This document shows positions 1-7,227 of a stretch of DNA of 64,000 nucleotides, in pieces. The notes under the pieces are model-generated. The model was not told the origin of the DNA. It worked only from the letters and a program-made list of their open reading frames with translations, and did not search any database. The stretch's first letter is position 1, and the number at the start of each line of letters is the position of its first letter. The position numbers and the translations under genes were made by a program. Where the stretch lies: the NCBI RefSeq assembly GCF_020687695.1, contig NZ_JAJEWL010000010.1:1-64000 (forward strand), read 5' to 3'. This DNA is from Pusillimonas sp. MFBS29. GTDB taxonomy: Bacteria; Pseudomonadota; Gammaproteobacteria; Burkholderiales; Burkholderiaceae_B.

Positions 1-55
1 GCCAAACCTCCGCCTTGCCTTCTGGTATAAGCCCAGGCCGTCCCATTTGTGCCAT
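1..55 (-). CDS. IS30-family transposase, N-terminal fragment (runs off window)
   Basis: Only the first 18 residues are visible (MAQMGRPGLIPEGKAEVW). The GRPGL...K.E.W opening resembles the N-terminus of IS30-family transposases, which starts a helix-turn-helix that binds the element's terminal repeats. The DDE catalytic domain would lie to the left of the window. The gene reads outward on the minus strand. The assignment rests on this short motif and on its position just inside an IS3 orfA, so it is moderately secure. Confidence 0.5.
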   Translation of the reverse strand, partial: MAQMGRPGLIPEGKAEVW

Positions 56-116
56 TGGTAAACCCTCCATCATTCAATATTAATAGGAAGGTGTTGCAAT
101 GACCCATTGAACCTAC
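1..116 (-). mobile_element. IS30-family element, end fragment
   Basis: This is the outer end of an insertion sequence that continues beyond the left edge of the window. The IS3-type orfA reading frame stops matching its family at about position 117. From there leftwards comes a non-coding stretch and then a new start codon. I take about 116 as the junction and the next 60 bases as the terminal repeat and leader of the inserted element. The other end and any target duplication lie outside the window, so the exact boundary is an estimate. Confidence 0.55.
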
Positions 117-377
117 CGCGGCTTTTTTTAAGATATCGCGCTCTTCGGTAACACGCCGCAACTCTGCCTTTAGCCGACGAACCTCGCCCGCCTGATCAGC
201 TTCCCGGCGCACTGCCGTGCAATCTGCTTGCCCATAGCGCTTACGCCACTGATACAGGCTGTGGGCACTCACTCCCAACCGCTCAGCAACATCGGCCACT
301 CTGTGCCCACGCTCAGTCACCTGGCGAACGGCTTCGATCTTGAATTCTTCGGTAAATCGCTTCGGTTGTGCGCTCAT
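117..377 (-). pseudogene. IS3-family transposase OrfA, truncated
   Basis: About 87 codons starting at an ATG at 377 (an in-frame ATG also lies at 383). It has the features of IS3-group OrfA: an N-terminal helix-turn-helix opening with QPKRFTEEFK, the motif GVSAHSLYQWRKRYG, and a C-terminal leucine-zipper-like helix ending in EERDILKKAA. In intact elements OrfA continues for a few more residues and OrfB (the DDE catalytic part) follows by frameshift. Here the sequence after KKAA is unrelated, because another element has inserted there, so the gene cannot make OrfAB unless OrfB continues beyond the insertion. Confidence 0.75.
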
Positions 378-420
378 GCTCATGACACCTCCAGATATCC
401 TCATTATGAGGCAAATGGGT

Positions 421-444
421 GTCTAGGGTAGCCGGGCCGATTCA
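421..444 (-). repeat. Terminal inverted repeat of the IS3-family element
   Basis: Read on the minus strand this begins TGAATCGGCCCGG. That resembles the TGA-CCGCCCCGG type of end seen in several IS3-family elements, and it sits about 40 bases upstream of the orfA start as expected. Base composition drops sharply to AT-rich immediately outside it, so 444 is probably the outer edge of the IS. Confidence 0.6.
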
Positions 445-850
445 TCCCAATTTTTTCAATAAAAATAAAGCAAAAAAATTAAGCATCAATAAAGAAACAT
501 AGGTTTTATTTTTTCAATTTAAATAGATTTATCAATAAGGCATTGTTATTTTGAAACACCAAAACAAGACCCATGCTCATTATATAAAATATAACATGGA
601 CACATATTAGATTACAATCAACCCCACCACTAATTAGTCTAAAAATTACATTTACGCCTCACCAATTCAATTTAAACAAGCAATTAAAATCCTCAATCGC
701 ACTAAACAACAATTATTAAAGAGATAGGCAATTAATAAAAAACAAACATTTATTATTTTATTTAAAAGCTAATATTAATAAAAAATCAAATTAACCTAAC
801 AACCTATCTGATCAAGAGAACCTAACGCTCCGCACACCAACATAGAAAAC

Positions 851-876
851 AAGCAAGCAAGCAAGCAAGCAAGCAA
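851..876. repeat. AAGC tetranucleotide tandem repeat
   Basis: Six consecutive AAGC units followed by AA, in non-coding AT-rich DNA. Such a tract is prone to slippage. There is no gene close enough for it to be an obvious phase-variation switch; the nearest start codon (tnsA) is over 350 bases away. Confidence 0.9.
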
Positions 877-963
877 TAGACACTAACAGCATAAATCCAA
901 TATCTCAAGAAATAATTAGCTAACAGCTAGGCATGTTTATTTTCTCAATAATATAAAAACAAG

Positions 964-993
964 CCAAATTGATCCAAATTGATCCAAATTGAT
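964..993. repeat. Three tandem copies of a 10-bp unit (CCAAATTGAT)
   Basis: Three perfect head-to-tail copies of CCAAATTGAT lie 240 bases upstream of tnsA. They could be protein-binding iterons or a slippage product. They do not match the repeats at the ssrA-side edge of the element, so I do not claim they are transposase-binding sites. Confidence 0.9.
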
Positions 994-1232
994 TTTAAGA
1001 CAATTTAAAAAATAATTGACTTGTGCATCGATTCTTCTTTGACATTACCCAATTCAATAACAATAATAATCGCAGATAAAACGAATTTCTTTTATGTTTC
1101 CCAAGAAAATCCAATTCAAGAGTTATGGTCTAGATCAAGTTGGCACGCCCCGCGCAGCTTCTTGCATCTACTGAAACCAGAGCATTACGACTTGCATTAA
1201 TTCCACGGAAACACCACCTAAGTTAGATTAAC

Positions 1233-2177
1233 TTGTTAACAGATGCGCAATTAGAGTCTTTGTTCGCGAATCTTGGTACGCCAGAATCAGGGAGCCGACT
1301 GATCATCGAAGCCAGACGGAACGCACCCGTGCGAGAAGTGAAATCCAATGGCTCGAACGTCATCACAATTCTCTCCAGCCGAAAAATGGGGCGGGAAATT
1401 GCCACTGAAAGCCGCAGGACTGAGTACGCGGCGGCGCTTGAGCTCGAAGTAAGCAAGGAGGTTCTGGAATACTACCCACAGCCTTGCACGCTGAAGCTCG
1501 AACTCATCGATCCCGAAACCGGTGAGGTCCATCCCATCGATCACACGCCTGACTTCCTCGTCATCCAGCCTACACAGATCCTGCTACAGGAGTGGAAGAC
1601 GGAAGAAAAACTCATGCATTTGGCCCGCCGCCAGCCCTGGCGCTACGAGAAGCGGGGCTCACATTGGCGTAGCCCTCAAATTGAAGCGCATCTGGCAAAG
1701 CTTGGGATTGTTTATGAAATACACAGCAGCGCCGAAATGCACCCGAACCGAACCAAAAACTGGGAAGTACTGGAAGACTATCTGCATGTCGGTGCCCCTG
1801 CGTCTTCACCCCTGACCGTGCAGCGGCTGCGAGTCGTGCTGGCCGAGCATGGTCGCTTGAGTCTGCGCGATCTACAAGGCCCAGGGTTCGGTTTTCTGGC
1901 CGATGAGCTGAACCAGGCCATCGTCGAAGGGCATCTCGCATGTAACCTCAGCTCAGCTTTGCTGAGCGCCCCAGACGATTTCATGGTGTATCGAGATACC
2001 GCGCTGATGGGCTTCTATGCGGCAGGTCACACAACCCTGCCCACCGTAACCAGTCCAGCATTCTCCTTGAATCTCGCGCTTGGGGTTCGCTTTCGCTATG
2101 ACGCCAGACCCTGGAGGTATCACTGCTGGGTGAGCACGATGTCGTCTGCCGAACCATCGAGAACGAAGGGACAGTGA
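1233..2177 (+). CDS. TnsA-like transposon endonuclease
   Basis: 314 residues. TnsA makes the 5'-strand cuts that, with TnsB, excise the element for cut-and-paste movement. Visible motifs are SRKMGR and the acidic stretch ESRRTEY (residues 59-65), then HTPDF with Asp107, then EWK with Glu120 and Lys122. This gives the E...D...(E/Q)xK pattern of the restriction-enzyme-like TnsA nuclease domain, followed by a C-terminal winged-helix-type region. An in-frame TAG at 1224 forces the start to be TTG at 1233 (or ATT at 1227), and no strong ribosome-binding site is seen. It overlaps the TnsB gene by 4 bases. Having a separate active TnsA argues for clean excision rather than cointegrate formation. Confidence 0.85.
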   Translation: MLTDAQLESLFANLGTPESGSRLIIEARRNAPVREVKSNGSNVITILSSRKMGREIATESRRTEYAAALELEVSKEVLEYYPQPCTLKLELIDPETGEVHPIDHTPDFLVIQPTQILLQEWKTEEKLMHLARRQPWRYEKRGSHWRSPQIEAHLAKLGIVYEIHSSAEMHPNRTKNWEVLEDYLHVGAPASSPLTVQRLRVVLAEHGRLSLRDLQGPGFGFLADELNQAIVEGHLACNLSSALLSAPDDFMVYRDTALMGFYAAGHTTLPTVTSPAFSLNLALGVRFRYDARPWRYHCWVSTMSSAEPSRTKGQ

Positions 2178-4021
2178 CACTGGCTAAGGAATGGTTGCTC
2201 AACGCCATTTCATCGGGCCAACTGGTTCAACTGCGTGGTATCCAGCAAGATGGCCTGGACCTGCACCCTCTGGTGCACTACCCTGGGCCGGCACTGGAGC
2301 TTGCACAACATCGCGCCCAGATTCTGGACATGCCATATGACCCCGCTACCACCCGACTGTCGCGGCGTACGTACTACCGGCTCCAATCCCAGCAGGCCAG
2401 CACTGTACTCAATGGTGGCCATCAAATTCTGGCCCTGGCCCCGCGCCACGTCGACAAGGGCAATCGCAGCCAGCGGCTATCGGCCGAGCAACTAGCCGCC
2501 ATGGAACACATTCGGCAGACCTTTTATGCAACTCCGCGCGCGCCTAACGGCAAAGCCGTATACCGAGAACTGCAGACCCACTGCAGCCAAGAATCCATCG
2601 TTTGTCCCAGCTACCCGACGTTTCTGCATCACCTGAAAAGCCACGAAGACGATGCCATGCGCAAAGTCCGCTATGGCAAGCGCATTGCCTACCAGAACCG
2701 ACAGTTTTACTACACCCTGGCCTATGACACCCCACGCCACGGGGTGCGGCCCTTCGAATGCGTGCATATCGACCACACGCTGCTGGATATCGAGCTGAAA
2801 TGCCGGCGCACAGGCCTGTCGCTCGGTCGACCATGGTTGTCAATGATGGTCGACGCGTTCTCCCGTCGCGTGATGGCCTTGCATCTCGGATTTCAGCCGC
2901 CTGACCGCTCGGCGGTCCTGATGGCCCTGCGCGCCTTCGTGAAACGCTGGAATCGGCTGCCACAGATGCTGATGACCGACAACGGCAAGGACCTCATCGC
3001 CCAAGACGTGAAGCATTTCCTGACAAGCATGAATGTCCACTTCCGGCTGCGCCCAGCCGGCCAGCCTCGTGTTGGCTCGGTTATGGAGCGGCTCTTCGGG
3101 ACGTTGAACACGCAACTGGTGCACAACCTCGATGGCAATACCGAGCTCACCAAGCAGGTTCGCATGCTCACGGGTTCGCACCTACCCAAACACCTGGCGA
3201 ACTGGAGTCTGGAGAACCTATATACAGTGCTGGAGCACTGGGCCTTTGAGTTCTATGACCAGAAGACGCATCCTGCACTTGATATATCGCCACGCGAAGC
3301 CTTCCAGCGGGCGTTGCGCGAAACCGGTGAGCGGCCACACCGGGCGATTGCCTTCAATCAGGATTTCCTGATTGCCACATGTCCGTCGGTGGACCGAGGT
3401 GGCGAGCGTACGGTTGACCGCCAGCGCGGCGTGAAGGTCCACAACTTCTACTACCAGTCGCCCCATTTTGACAGCGTGCTGCTAGCAAAGAAGAAGTTTC
3501 CGGTGCGCTATGACCCATATGACGTTTCCCGCGTCTTCGTTCAGTTGCCCAGCCGTCAATGGATTGAGGCACGCAGCATGCAGCTGCAGCACTTGCCGCG
3601 GGTTAACGTCCGGCAGCTCGAAGCCATCAGCGCTGAGTATCTGAAGGTGCATTCCGGCGGCGCCCTAAACCGGCACGACGCGATAGCCGGCACTCAGCTG
3701 CTGGAGTTTATCGCCACGATGTCGCCCGACGCGGAGGTGTTCCGCCAGGCGCAGATGCTGGGTGAGACCGAATTCCTGCACGAAAAACTAGGCCTATTGA
3801 ACGAAGACCAAGTAGGCTCCCGCCCCAAGGTCTTTGGGTTGGAACCCCTGAAGAGCTTCGCCTTGGCGCACTCCAGCGGACAGGGCCTTACTACCCATCG
3901 AGGCAGTCAATCTTCTCCGCCGGCTAGGCCGTCGAAGGTCAGGCAAGCCGATACTGAGTACGCCAGAGGTGCAGGCAATGAGGCCTCAGATGCTGGATTT
4001 GAATACGGAGATTTGGACTAA
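2174..4021 (+). CDS. TnsB/TniA-like DDE transposase
   Basis: 615 residues. It binds the transposon ends and joins the 3' strands to the target. The integrase core (rve fold) has catalytic residues D200 (in HIDHTLLDI), D269 (in MTDNGKDL) and E305 (in GSVMERLFGTLN), spaced D-x68-D-x35-E as expected. A Mu-type C-terminal beta-barrel region follows (about 410-480), then a variable tail that would contact TnsC. Translation starts at GTG 2174, overlapping the tnsA stop (GTGA). The stop TAA overlaps the next ATG at 4021. Length and order match TnsB of Tn7-like and TniA of Tn5053-like elements; the linked TnsA favours the former. Confidence 0.9.
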   Translation: MTLAKEWLLNAISSGQLVQLRGIQQDGLDLHPLVHYPGPALELAQHRAQILDMPYDPATTRLSRRTYYRLQSQQASTVLNGGHQILALAPRHVDKGNRSQRLSAEQLAAMEHIRQTFYATPRAPNGKAVYRELQTHCSQESIVCPSYPTFLHHLKSHEDDAMRKVRYGKRIAYQNRQFYYTLAYDTPRHGVRPFECVHIDHTLLDIELKCRRTGLSLGRPWLSMMVDAFSRRVMALHLGFQPPDRSAVLMALRAFVKRWNRLPQMLMTDNGKDLIAQDVKHFLTSMNVHFRLRPAGQPRVGSVMERLFGTLNTQLVHNLDGNTELTKQVRMLTGSHLPKHLANWSLENLYTVLEHWAFEFYDQKTHPALDISPREAFQRALRETGERPHRAIAFNQDFLIATCPSVDRGGERTVDRQRGVKVHNFYYQSPHFDSVLLAKKKFPVRYDPYDVSRVFVQLPSRQWIEARSMQLQHLPRVNVRQLEAISAEYLKVHSGGALNRHDAIAGTQLLEFIATMSPDAEVFRQAQMLGETEFLHEKLGLLNEDQVGSRPKVFGLEPLKSFALAHSSGQGLTTHRGSQSSPPARPSKVRQADTEYARGAGNEASDAGFEYGDLD

Positions 4022-5025
4022 TGAAAAAGACGACACAGCAAGAAGCGTCACTGACCACTGTGCACACGCTTCTGAATAAACGCATCAACCACCCTCGCAT
4101 TGGCGAAGTCATTGCCGAGGTCGAGGCGCTGGGAACCATGGGCCAAGGCCATATCCTGATGGTGACCGGCCCCACGGGCGTAGGCAAGACCACGCTTGCG
4201 CACACACTGTATGCCCGGATGCTCAAACGCTACCAATCGGAAATGGCGCAGCACCCAGGGCTCATTCCCGTCTTGCGCATAGAGGCAAGGGCCACATCGG
4301 AAACGGAGTTCAACTGGAAACTGTTTTATTCCGACATTCTGGAGCAGCTCGAAGGCCCTATGGGGACCCCTGCGGGGGTTGAGTACGGGGTGGACCCTAA
4401 GACGAACCGGGTCTACCGACCTCTGGGGCGCAGCAAGAACACGGCCGCAGGCCTGCGTAAAAAAGTCGAAGAGGCACTGCGCGCCCGAGGGGTGAAGGTC
4501 CTCATGATTGACGAAGGCGGGCATCTGACCAACGTGTCCGAGACCCGAATGAAGCGTCAGACCGATGCCTTGAAAAGCCTGTCCAACTGCGCAGGGTGTC
4601 AAATCATCCTGTTCGGTTCCTACGACATCCTGGGCGTGAGCCGCCTGTCGGGGCAACTGGCCCGTCGCATCAAGGAAATTCACTTTTCACGATACCGCAG
4701 CGACTGCCCCGACGATTGCATCGCCTTCGAGGGTTTTTTGCAACGACTGGAGCATGATGCGCTAGGCTATTTCGATGGCTTGCTGCTGGAAAACGCCCAG
4801 CTGCTGCAAATGAACACGCTCGGTTGCATCGGCACCCTGATGGACCTCATCAGAGGTTTTATCTCCAGAGCCCAGAATTATGATGGCGTTTCCCAGGCAT
4901 TGCTCGAGAAGAGCCTGCTCACTCAGGGTCAGCATGCTGCCATTCTGGAGGAAATCCGTCTGGGTGAGGAGCGCTTTGCAGGCGAACAATTCCGGCTGCC
5001 GAGTACCAAAAGGCGTGCAGCATGA
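4021..5025 (+). CDS. TnsC/TniB-like AAA+ ATPase
   Basis: 334 residues. This is the target-selection regulator that polymerises on DNA and links the TniQ/TnsD-marked site to the TnsAB transposase. The Walker A motif GPTGVGKTT is at residues 50-58, and the Walker B motif VLMIDEGGH has D164 and E165. A sensor-like LFGSYD follows near residue 200. The start ATG overlaps the tnsB stop (TAATG) and the end overlaps tniQ by 4 bases, so all four genes are translationally coupled. The short N-terminus and the length resemble TniB/TnsC of compact elements rather than the 555-residue Tn7 TnsC. Confidence 0.88.
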   Translation: MKKTTQQEASLTTVHTLLNKRINHPRIGEVIAEVEALGTMGQGHILMVTGPTGVGKTTLAHTLYARMLKRYQSEMAQHPGLIPVLRIEARATSETEFNWKLFYSDILEQLEGPMGTPAGVEYGVDPKTNRVYRPLGRSKNTAAGLRKKVEEALRARGVKVLMIDEGGHLTNVSETRMKRQTDALKSLSNCAGCQIILFGSYDILGVSRLSGQLARRIKEIHFSRYRSDCPDDCIAFEGFLQRLEHDALGYFDGLLLENAQLLQMNTLGCIGTLMDLIRGFISRAQNYDGVSQALLEKSLLTQGQHAAILEEIRLGEERFAGEQFRLPSTKRRAA

Positions 5026-6428
5026 GCAGCATCTCTGCCATATCAGCTGCGGCTACTCTGGGTCTAAGTGCATCCACACCCAGGTCCACATTGCATGCTT
5101 TACCGCCTATAGGACTCGGAACCTCTGAGGTAGAAAGCCTGACAAGCTATTTTTGCCGCCTCGCGAACAGCCACGCCTGCACGACTAACGACTTGGCCAA
5201 GTTCATCATCGAGCGTATCGAACCGGGCCGTTGGGAAACGCACCAGGGTACGCCCGGAAAGAGTCGCTTTGTCTGGTATCAACGCTCAATTTCTGGCGTT
5301 GGCGACAGCGCCCTGAACTGGGCAGGCATGCTGAGCGCACTGACGGGTGTGGCCACGCTACAGCAACTGACCTTGCTACCGCTGCAGGGCTGCGTCGCTG
5401 CCAAGGGCCTCATGGCGACGCGGGCTCGTTGGTGTCCATATTGCCTTGCCGACGACCAGAGGGAAGGTCAGCAACCATACTTTCGATTGGCCTGGGATAT
5501 CGGTCTGAACAAGGTTTGTGTCCGACATCTCACCGCGCTGATCGCTCGCTGCCCGCACTGCAACGCATCCAACGTCCGGCATACCGCCAACGTCGTGGTG
5601 CCAGGGTGGTGCACTGCTTGTGGATGCTTTCTGGGGAGCGCAATCCCGTTGGATCCGACGATTCCTCCAGCCACAGAGCAGAAACTGGAAATTGAACAGG
5701 CACGCTGCATCACCGACCTCTTGGCTGCGATGTCAACATCCCCCGAGACCGGGCCAGCCTTTACGCCCGACATCGAATCTTTTCATCAGGGCGTTGAGCG
5801 GCTTATTGGCGACATGGATGGCGGCTTGGCTGCGCACTTCGCCAGACGACTGGGAGTCAGAAAATCAACAGTCCATTATTGGCGGACCGTTCGCACACCG
5901 CTCACCCTGGAGGCGCTTGTCCGTATAGCTATGCATTGTGGTGTTTCACTGGCAAACCTGCTACAAGGCACGCTGGCGGATTGGTGCCCACCTCCAACAA
6001 CCCAGCAGTTGGCACTGCAACTGGGCTATCCTTTACCCAATCAGCATCGGCCAAAACGCCAGCACGACTGGGGCGCCATTCGCCAGCGGCTTCGGGATGA
6101 GCTGAAGCAAACCGAACCACGCAGCGTCACCGAGGTCGCCAAAGCTCTGGATATCGATGTGCGGCACTTATATATCCAGGCCACGACAGAAGCCCGAACT
6201 CTGGGGGCATGCTACGTCCAACATCTGCACCAGCGGGCCTTACAGGCCCAGACGGCCATTTACGCAGAGCTGCTGCAGGCTTGCGAAATACTGCGTGAAA
6301 ATGGCGAGAGCATCACGGTGGAACAAGTGGCGCAGTTGGTCGAACCCAGGACACTGAACTCGACTCGCCACCTTTATACGGTGCTCTCCAGCCTGGCCGG
6401 GCAGGCTGCCAACGACGCTGCCATGTAG
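5022..6428 (+). CDS. TniQ/TnsD-like target-site selector
   Basis: 468 residues. The N-terminal TniQ domain contains ESLTSYFCRLA and a zinc-finger cluster: CPYC near residue 138, then CVRHLTALIARCPHC and WCTACG. The C-terminal half has helix-turn-helix-like segments, for example ARRLGVRKSTVHYW near residue 280, of the kind that let TnsD read a fixed chromosomal site. A TniQ of this length (Tn7 TnsD is 508 residues) implies sequence-specific targeting by the protein itself. The element lies beside ssrA, so I infer this protein recognises the ssrA 3' region. That is untested. No second targeting gene (TnsE, Cas) is visible. Confidence 0.85.
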   Translation: MSSISAISAAATLGLSASTPRSTLHALPPIGLGTSEVESLTSYFCRLANSHACTTNDLAKFIIERIEPGRWETHQGTPGKSRFVWYQRSISGVGDSALNWAGMLSALTGVATLQQLTLLPLQGCVAAKGLMATRARWCPYCLADDQREGQQPYFRLAWDIGLNKVCVRHLTALIARCPHCNASNVRHTANVVVPGWCTACGCFLGSAIPLDPTIPPATEQKLEIEQARCITDLLAAMSTSPETGPAFTPDIESFHQGVERLIGDMDGGLAAHFARRLGVRKSTVHYWRTVRTPLTLEALVRIAMHCGVSLANLLQGTLADWCPPPTTQQLALQLGYPLPNQHRPKRQHDWGAIRQRLRDELKQTEPRSVTEVAKALDIDVRHLYIQATTEARTLGACYVQHLHQRALQAQTAIYAELLQACEILRENGESITVEQVAQLVEPRTLNSTRHLYTVLSSLAGQAANDAAM

Positions 6429-6473
6429 ATATCGCAGGCCATCCGACTGAAGGCTGACCGCGCTAACGTCCAC

Positions 6474-6513
6474 GCAAAAAAAGGGATGCTTCCAATTGGA
6501 GGCACCCCTTTTG
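6474..6513. terminator. Bidirectional terminator after tniQ
   Basis: An imperfect palindrome (AGGGATGCTTCC / GGAGGCACCCCT around AATT) has an A tract on its left and TTTT on its right. It can end the tnsABC-tniQ transcript on the plus strand and also transcripts entering from the ssrA side. Confidence 0.75.
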
Positions 6514-6543
6514 CATGGGCAAAACCTTGATCAATACCACATT

Positions 6544-6620
6544 TTCGCGATAAAGCATAATGTGGCACTTCGTGAAATAAAGCATAAGATGGCAATAGTG
6601 CCAACTTATGCTTTACTCCA
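6544..6620. repeat. Repeated TAAAGCATAA boxes at the transposon edge
   Basis: Two direct plus-strand copies (cores TAAAGCATAATGTGGCA at 6551-6567 and TAAAGCATAAGATGGCA at 6578-6594, 27 bp apart) are followed by one inverted copy (6598-6614). The last two form an inverted repeat with 17-bp arms, one mismatch and a 4-base loop. Positioned within 80 bp of the element's edge, they are the best candidates for TnsB-binding sites. The outermost box points opposite to the inner two, unlike the all-parallel sites of Tn7, so another role is possible. Confidence 0.6.
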
Positions 6621-6622
6621 CA

Positions 6623-6640
6623 CCAACCGAGAACGGTTGG
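6623..6640 (-). terminator. ssrA terminator hairpin, apparently cut by the transposon
   Basis: Downstream of the tmRNA CCA end the minus strand reads AAACCCCAACCG, a TTCT loop, then CGGTTGG, where it meets the transposon's TGTGG. Seven base pairs remain. The 5' arm has five more bases (AAACC side) whose partners and the usual U tract are missing. The transposon therefore seems to have landed inside the 3' arm of the original ssrA terminator. CCAAC at 6623-6627 would then be the 5-bp target duplication. Confidence 0.6.
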
Positions 6641-6651
6641 GGTTTCATTAT

Positions 6652-7017
6652 TGGTGGAGTCGGGGGGAATTGAACCCCCGTCCGCAAGCCCTCTGCAGGC
6701 AGTTCTACATGTTTATTCGGTTCACTTTAAGTTTTAACCTTGGATCATGCCAACCGACAGGCCCTTCCTTGGCGATTCACATTAATTTAAGAACATGCTG
6801 AGTGACCCAACATATTCCGATTCTTTGTAAGTGACGCTGCTGTAGGTTTTACCCTACCTAACCCAAAGACAAATTAGTGCAGCGGCTTACCGCATTAAGC
6901 GGCTAAAGCGAAACGCTCGTCGTTGGCGTTTATAGTTTTCCAGTGGATTTACGAGCTTACTGGTGCTCGACATGCCCTGCTCTGTTTCGCGACCCACGTC
7001 GAAGCCGGATCGACCCC
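6652..7017 (-). ncRNA. ssrA: Transfer-messenger RNA (tmRNA)
   Basis: 366 nt. tmRNA rescues ribosomes stalled on broken mRNAs and tags the product for degradation. The 5' end GGGGTCG pairs with CGACTCC next to the encoded CCA (3' end at 6652). The T-arm (GGGGGTTCAATTCCCCC) and the tag reading frame at 6927-6895 are clear. The -10 box TATAAT is 10 bases upstream of the 5' end. The gene is transcribed toward the Tn7-like element, whose edge is 30 bases past the CCA. Confidence 0.96.
6895..6927 (-). CDS. ssrA: tmRNA proteolysis tag (ANDERFALAA)
   Basis: Ten sense codons from GCC at 6927 down to the TAA at 6895 encode ANDERFALAA. The final LAA is the degradation signal read by ClpXP-type proteases. 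The tag is of the kind found in Bordetella and relatives and supports placing the organism in Alcaligenaceae. Confidence 0.95.
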   Translation of the reverse strand, partial: ANDERFALAA

Positions 7018-7026
7018 AGATCAGCC

Positions 7027-7032
7027 ATTATA
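7027..7032 (-). promoter_or_regulatory. ssrA -10 element
   Basis: A perfect TATAAT on the minus strand, 10 bases upstream of the predicted tmRNA 5' end (7017). The matching -35 region is weak (around 7050-7055). Confidence 0.75.
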
Positions 7033-7227
7033 GCCTATCGGGCTTTTTTTTACTGTTTTTAAGGTGGTAGAATTAGCCCCGGCTGCAATTGTAGTCTTTT
7101 TGTAACAATAATAAGTCACATGGCTTGCAGACACTGCCTGCCAAATGTGCGGCGCTCACGAGGCGCATTCTGTGGTGGAGCTCATTTTTCTTTTAAAGGC
7201 CGGCAGGCCTAGCTTTGGAGTTCCCTC

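Larger units (their letters stand above)
445..1232. other. AT-rich gene-free stretch between the IS3 remnant and tnsA
   Basis: Nearly 790 bases with no credible coding frame on either strand and much lower GC than the rest of the window. It contains a 4-bp tandem repeat (851-876), a 10-bp tandem repeat (964-993), a short CCATG/CATGG inverted repeat around 571-599 and, close to tnsA, a possible -35-like TTGACT at 1017-1022. The composition suggests horizontally acquired DNA belonging to the transposon or its cargo. I could not find a convincing transposon left end here. Confidence 0.6.
1..6622. mobile_element. Tn7-like transposon next to ssrA (right part; left end not seen)
   Basis: Four overlapping genes (TnsA-, TnsB-, TnsC- and TniQ/TnsD-like) form the core machinery of a Tn7-like element. 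The proposed right edge is at 6622, where the minus strand reads TGTGG, compatible with the TGT start of Tn7-like ends. It is flanked on the outside by the ssrA terminator hairpin. Repeats sharing TAAAGCATAA fill 6544-6620. No matching end was found between 445 and 1232, so the left end and most cargo are probably left of the window. No Cas gene or CRISPR array is present. The extent given is therefore the minimum visible part, and the IS elements are secondary insertions. Confidence 0.6.

Noticed and set aside
851-993. Tandem repeats in the AT-rich tract as a CRISPR array or transposon end
   Set aside because: Units are 4 and 10 bp with no spacers. They do not match the TAAAGCATAA boxes of the element's other edge.
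1135-1146. AAGTTGGCAC upstream of tnsA as a left-end TnsB site
   Set aside because: Shares only ten bases with the right-edge box and lacks the TAAAGCAT core; likely chance.
1233-6428. CRISPR-associated transposon (CAST)
   Set aside because: Tns and TniQ genes are present, but no Cas12k or Cascade genes and no repeat-spacer array lie in the visible part. The longer TniQ fits protein-guided targeting. Cargo left of the window cannot be excluded.
6496-6801. 101-codon open frame covering the ssrA 3' part
   Set aside because: It overlaps the tmRNA T-arm and the junction repeats and has no protein features.
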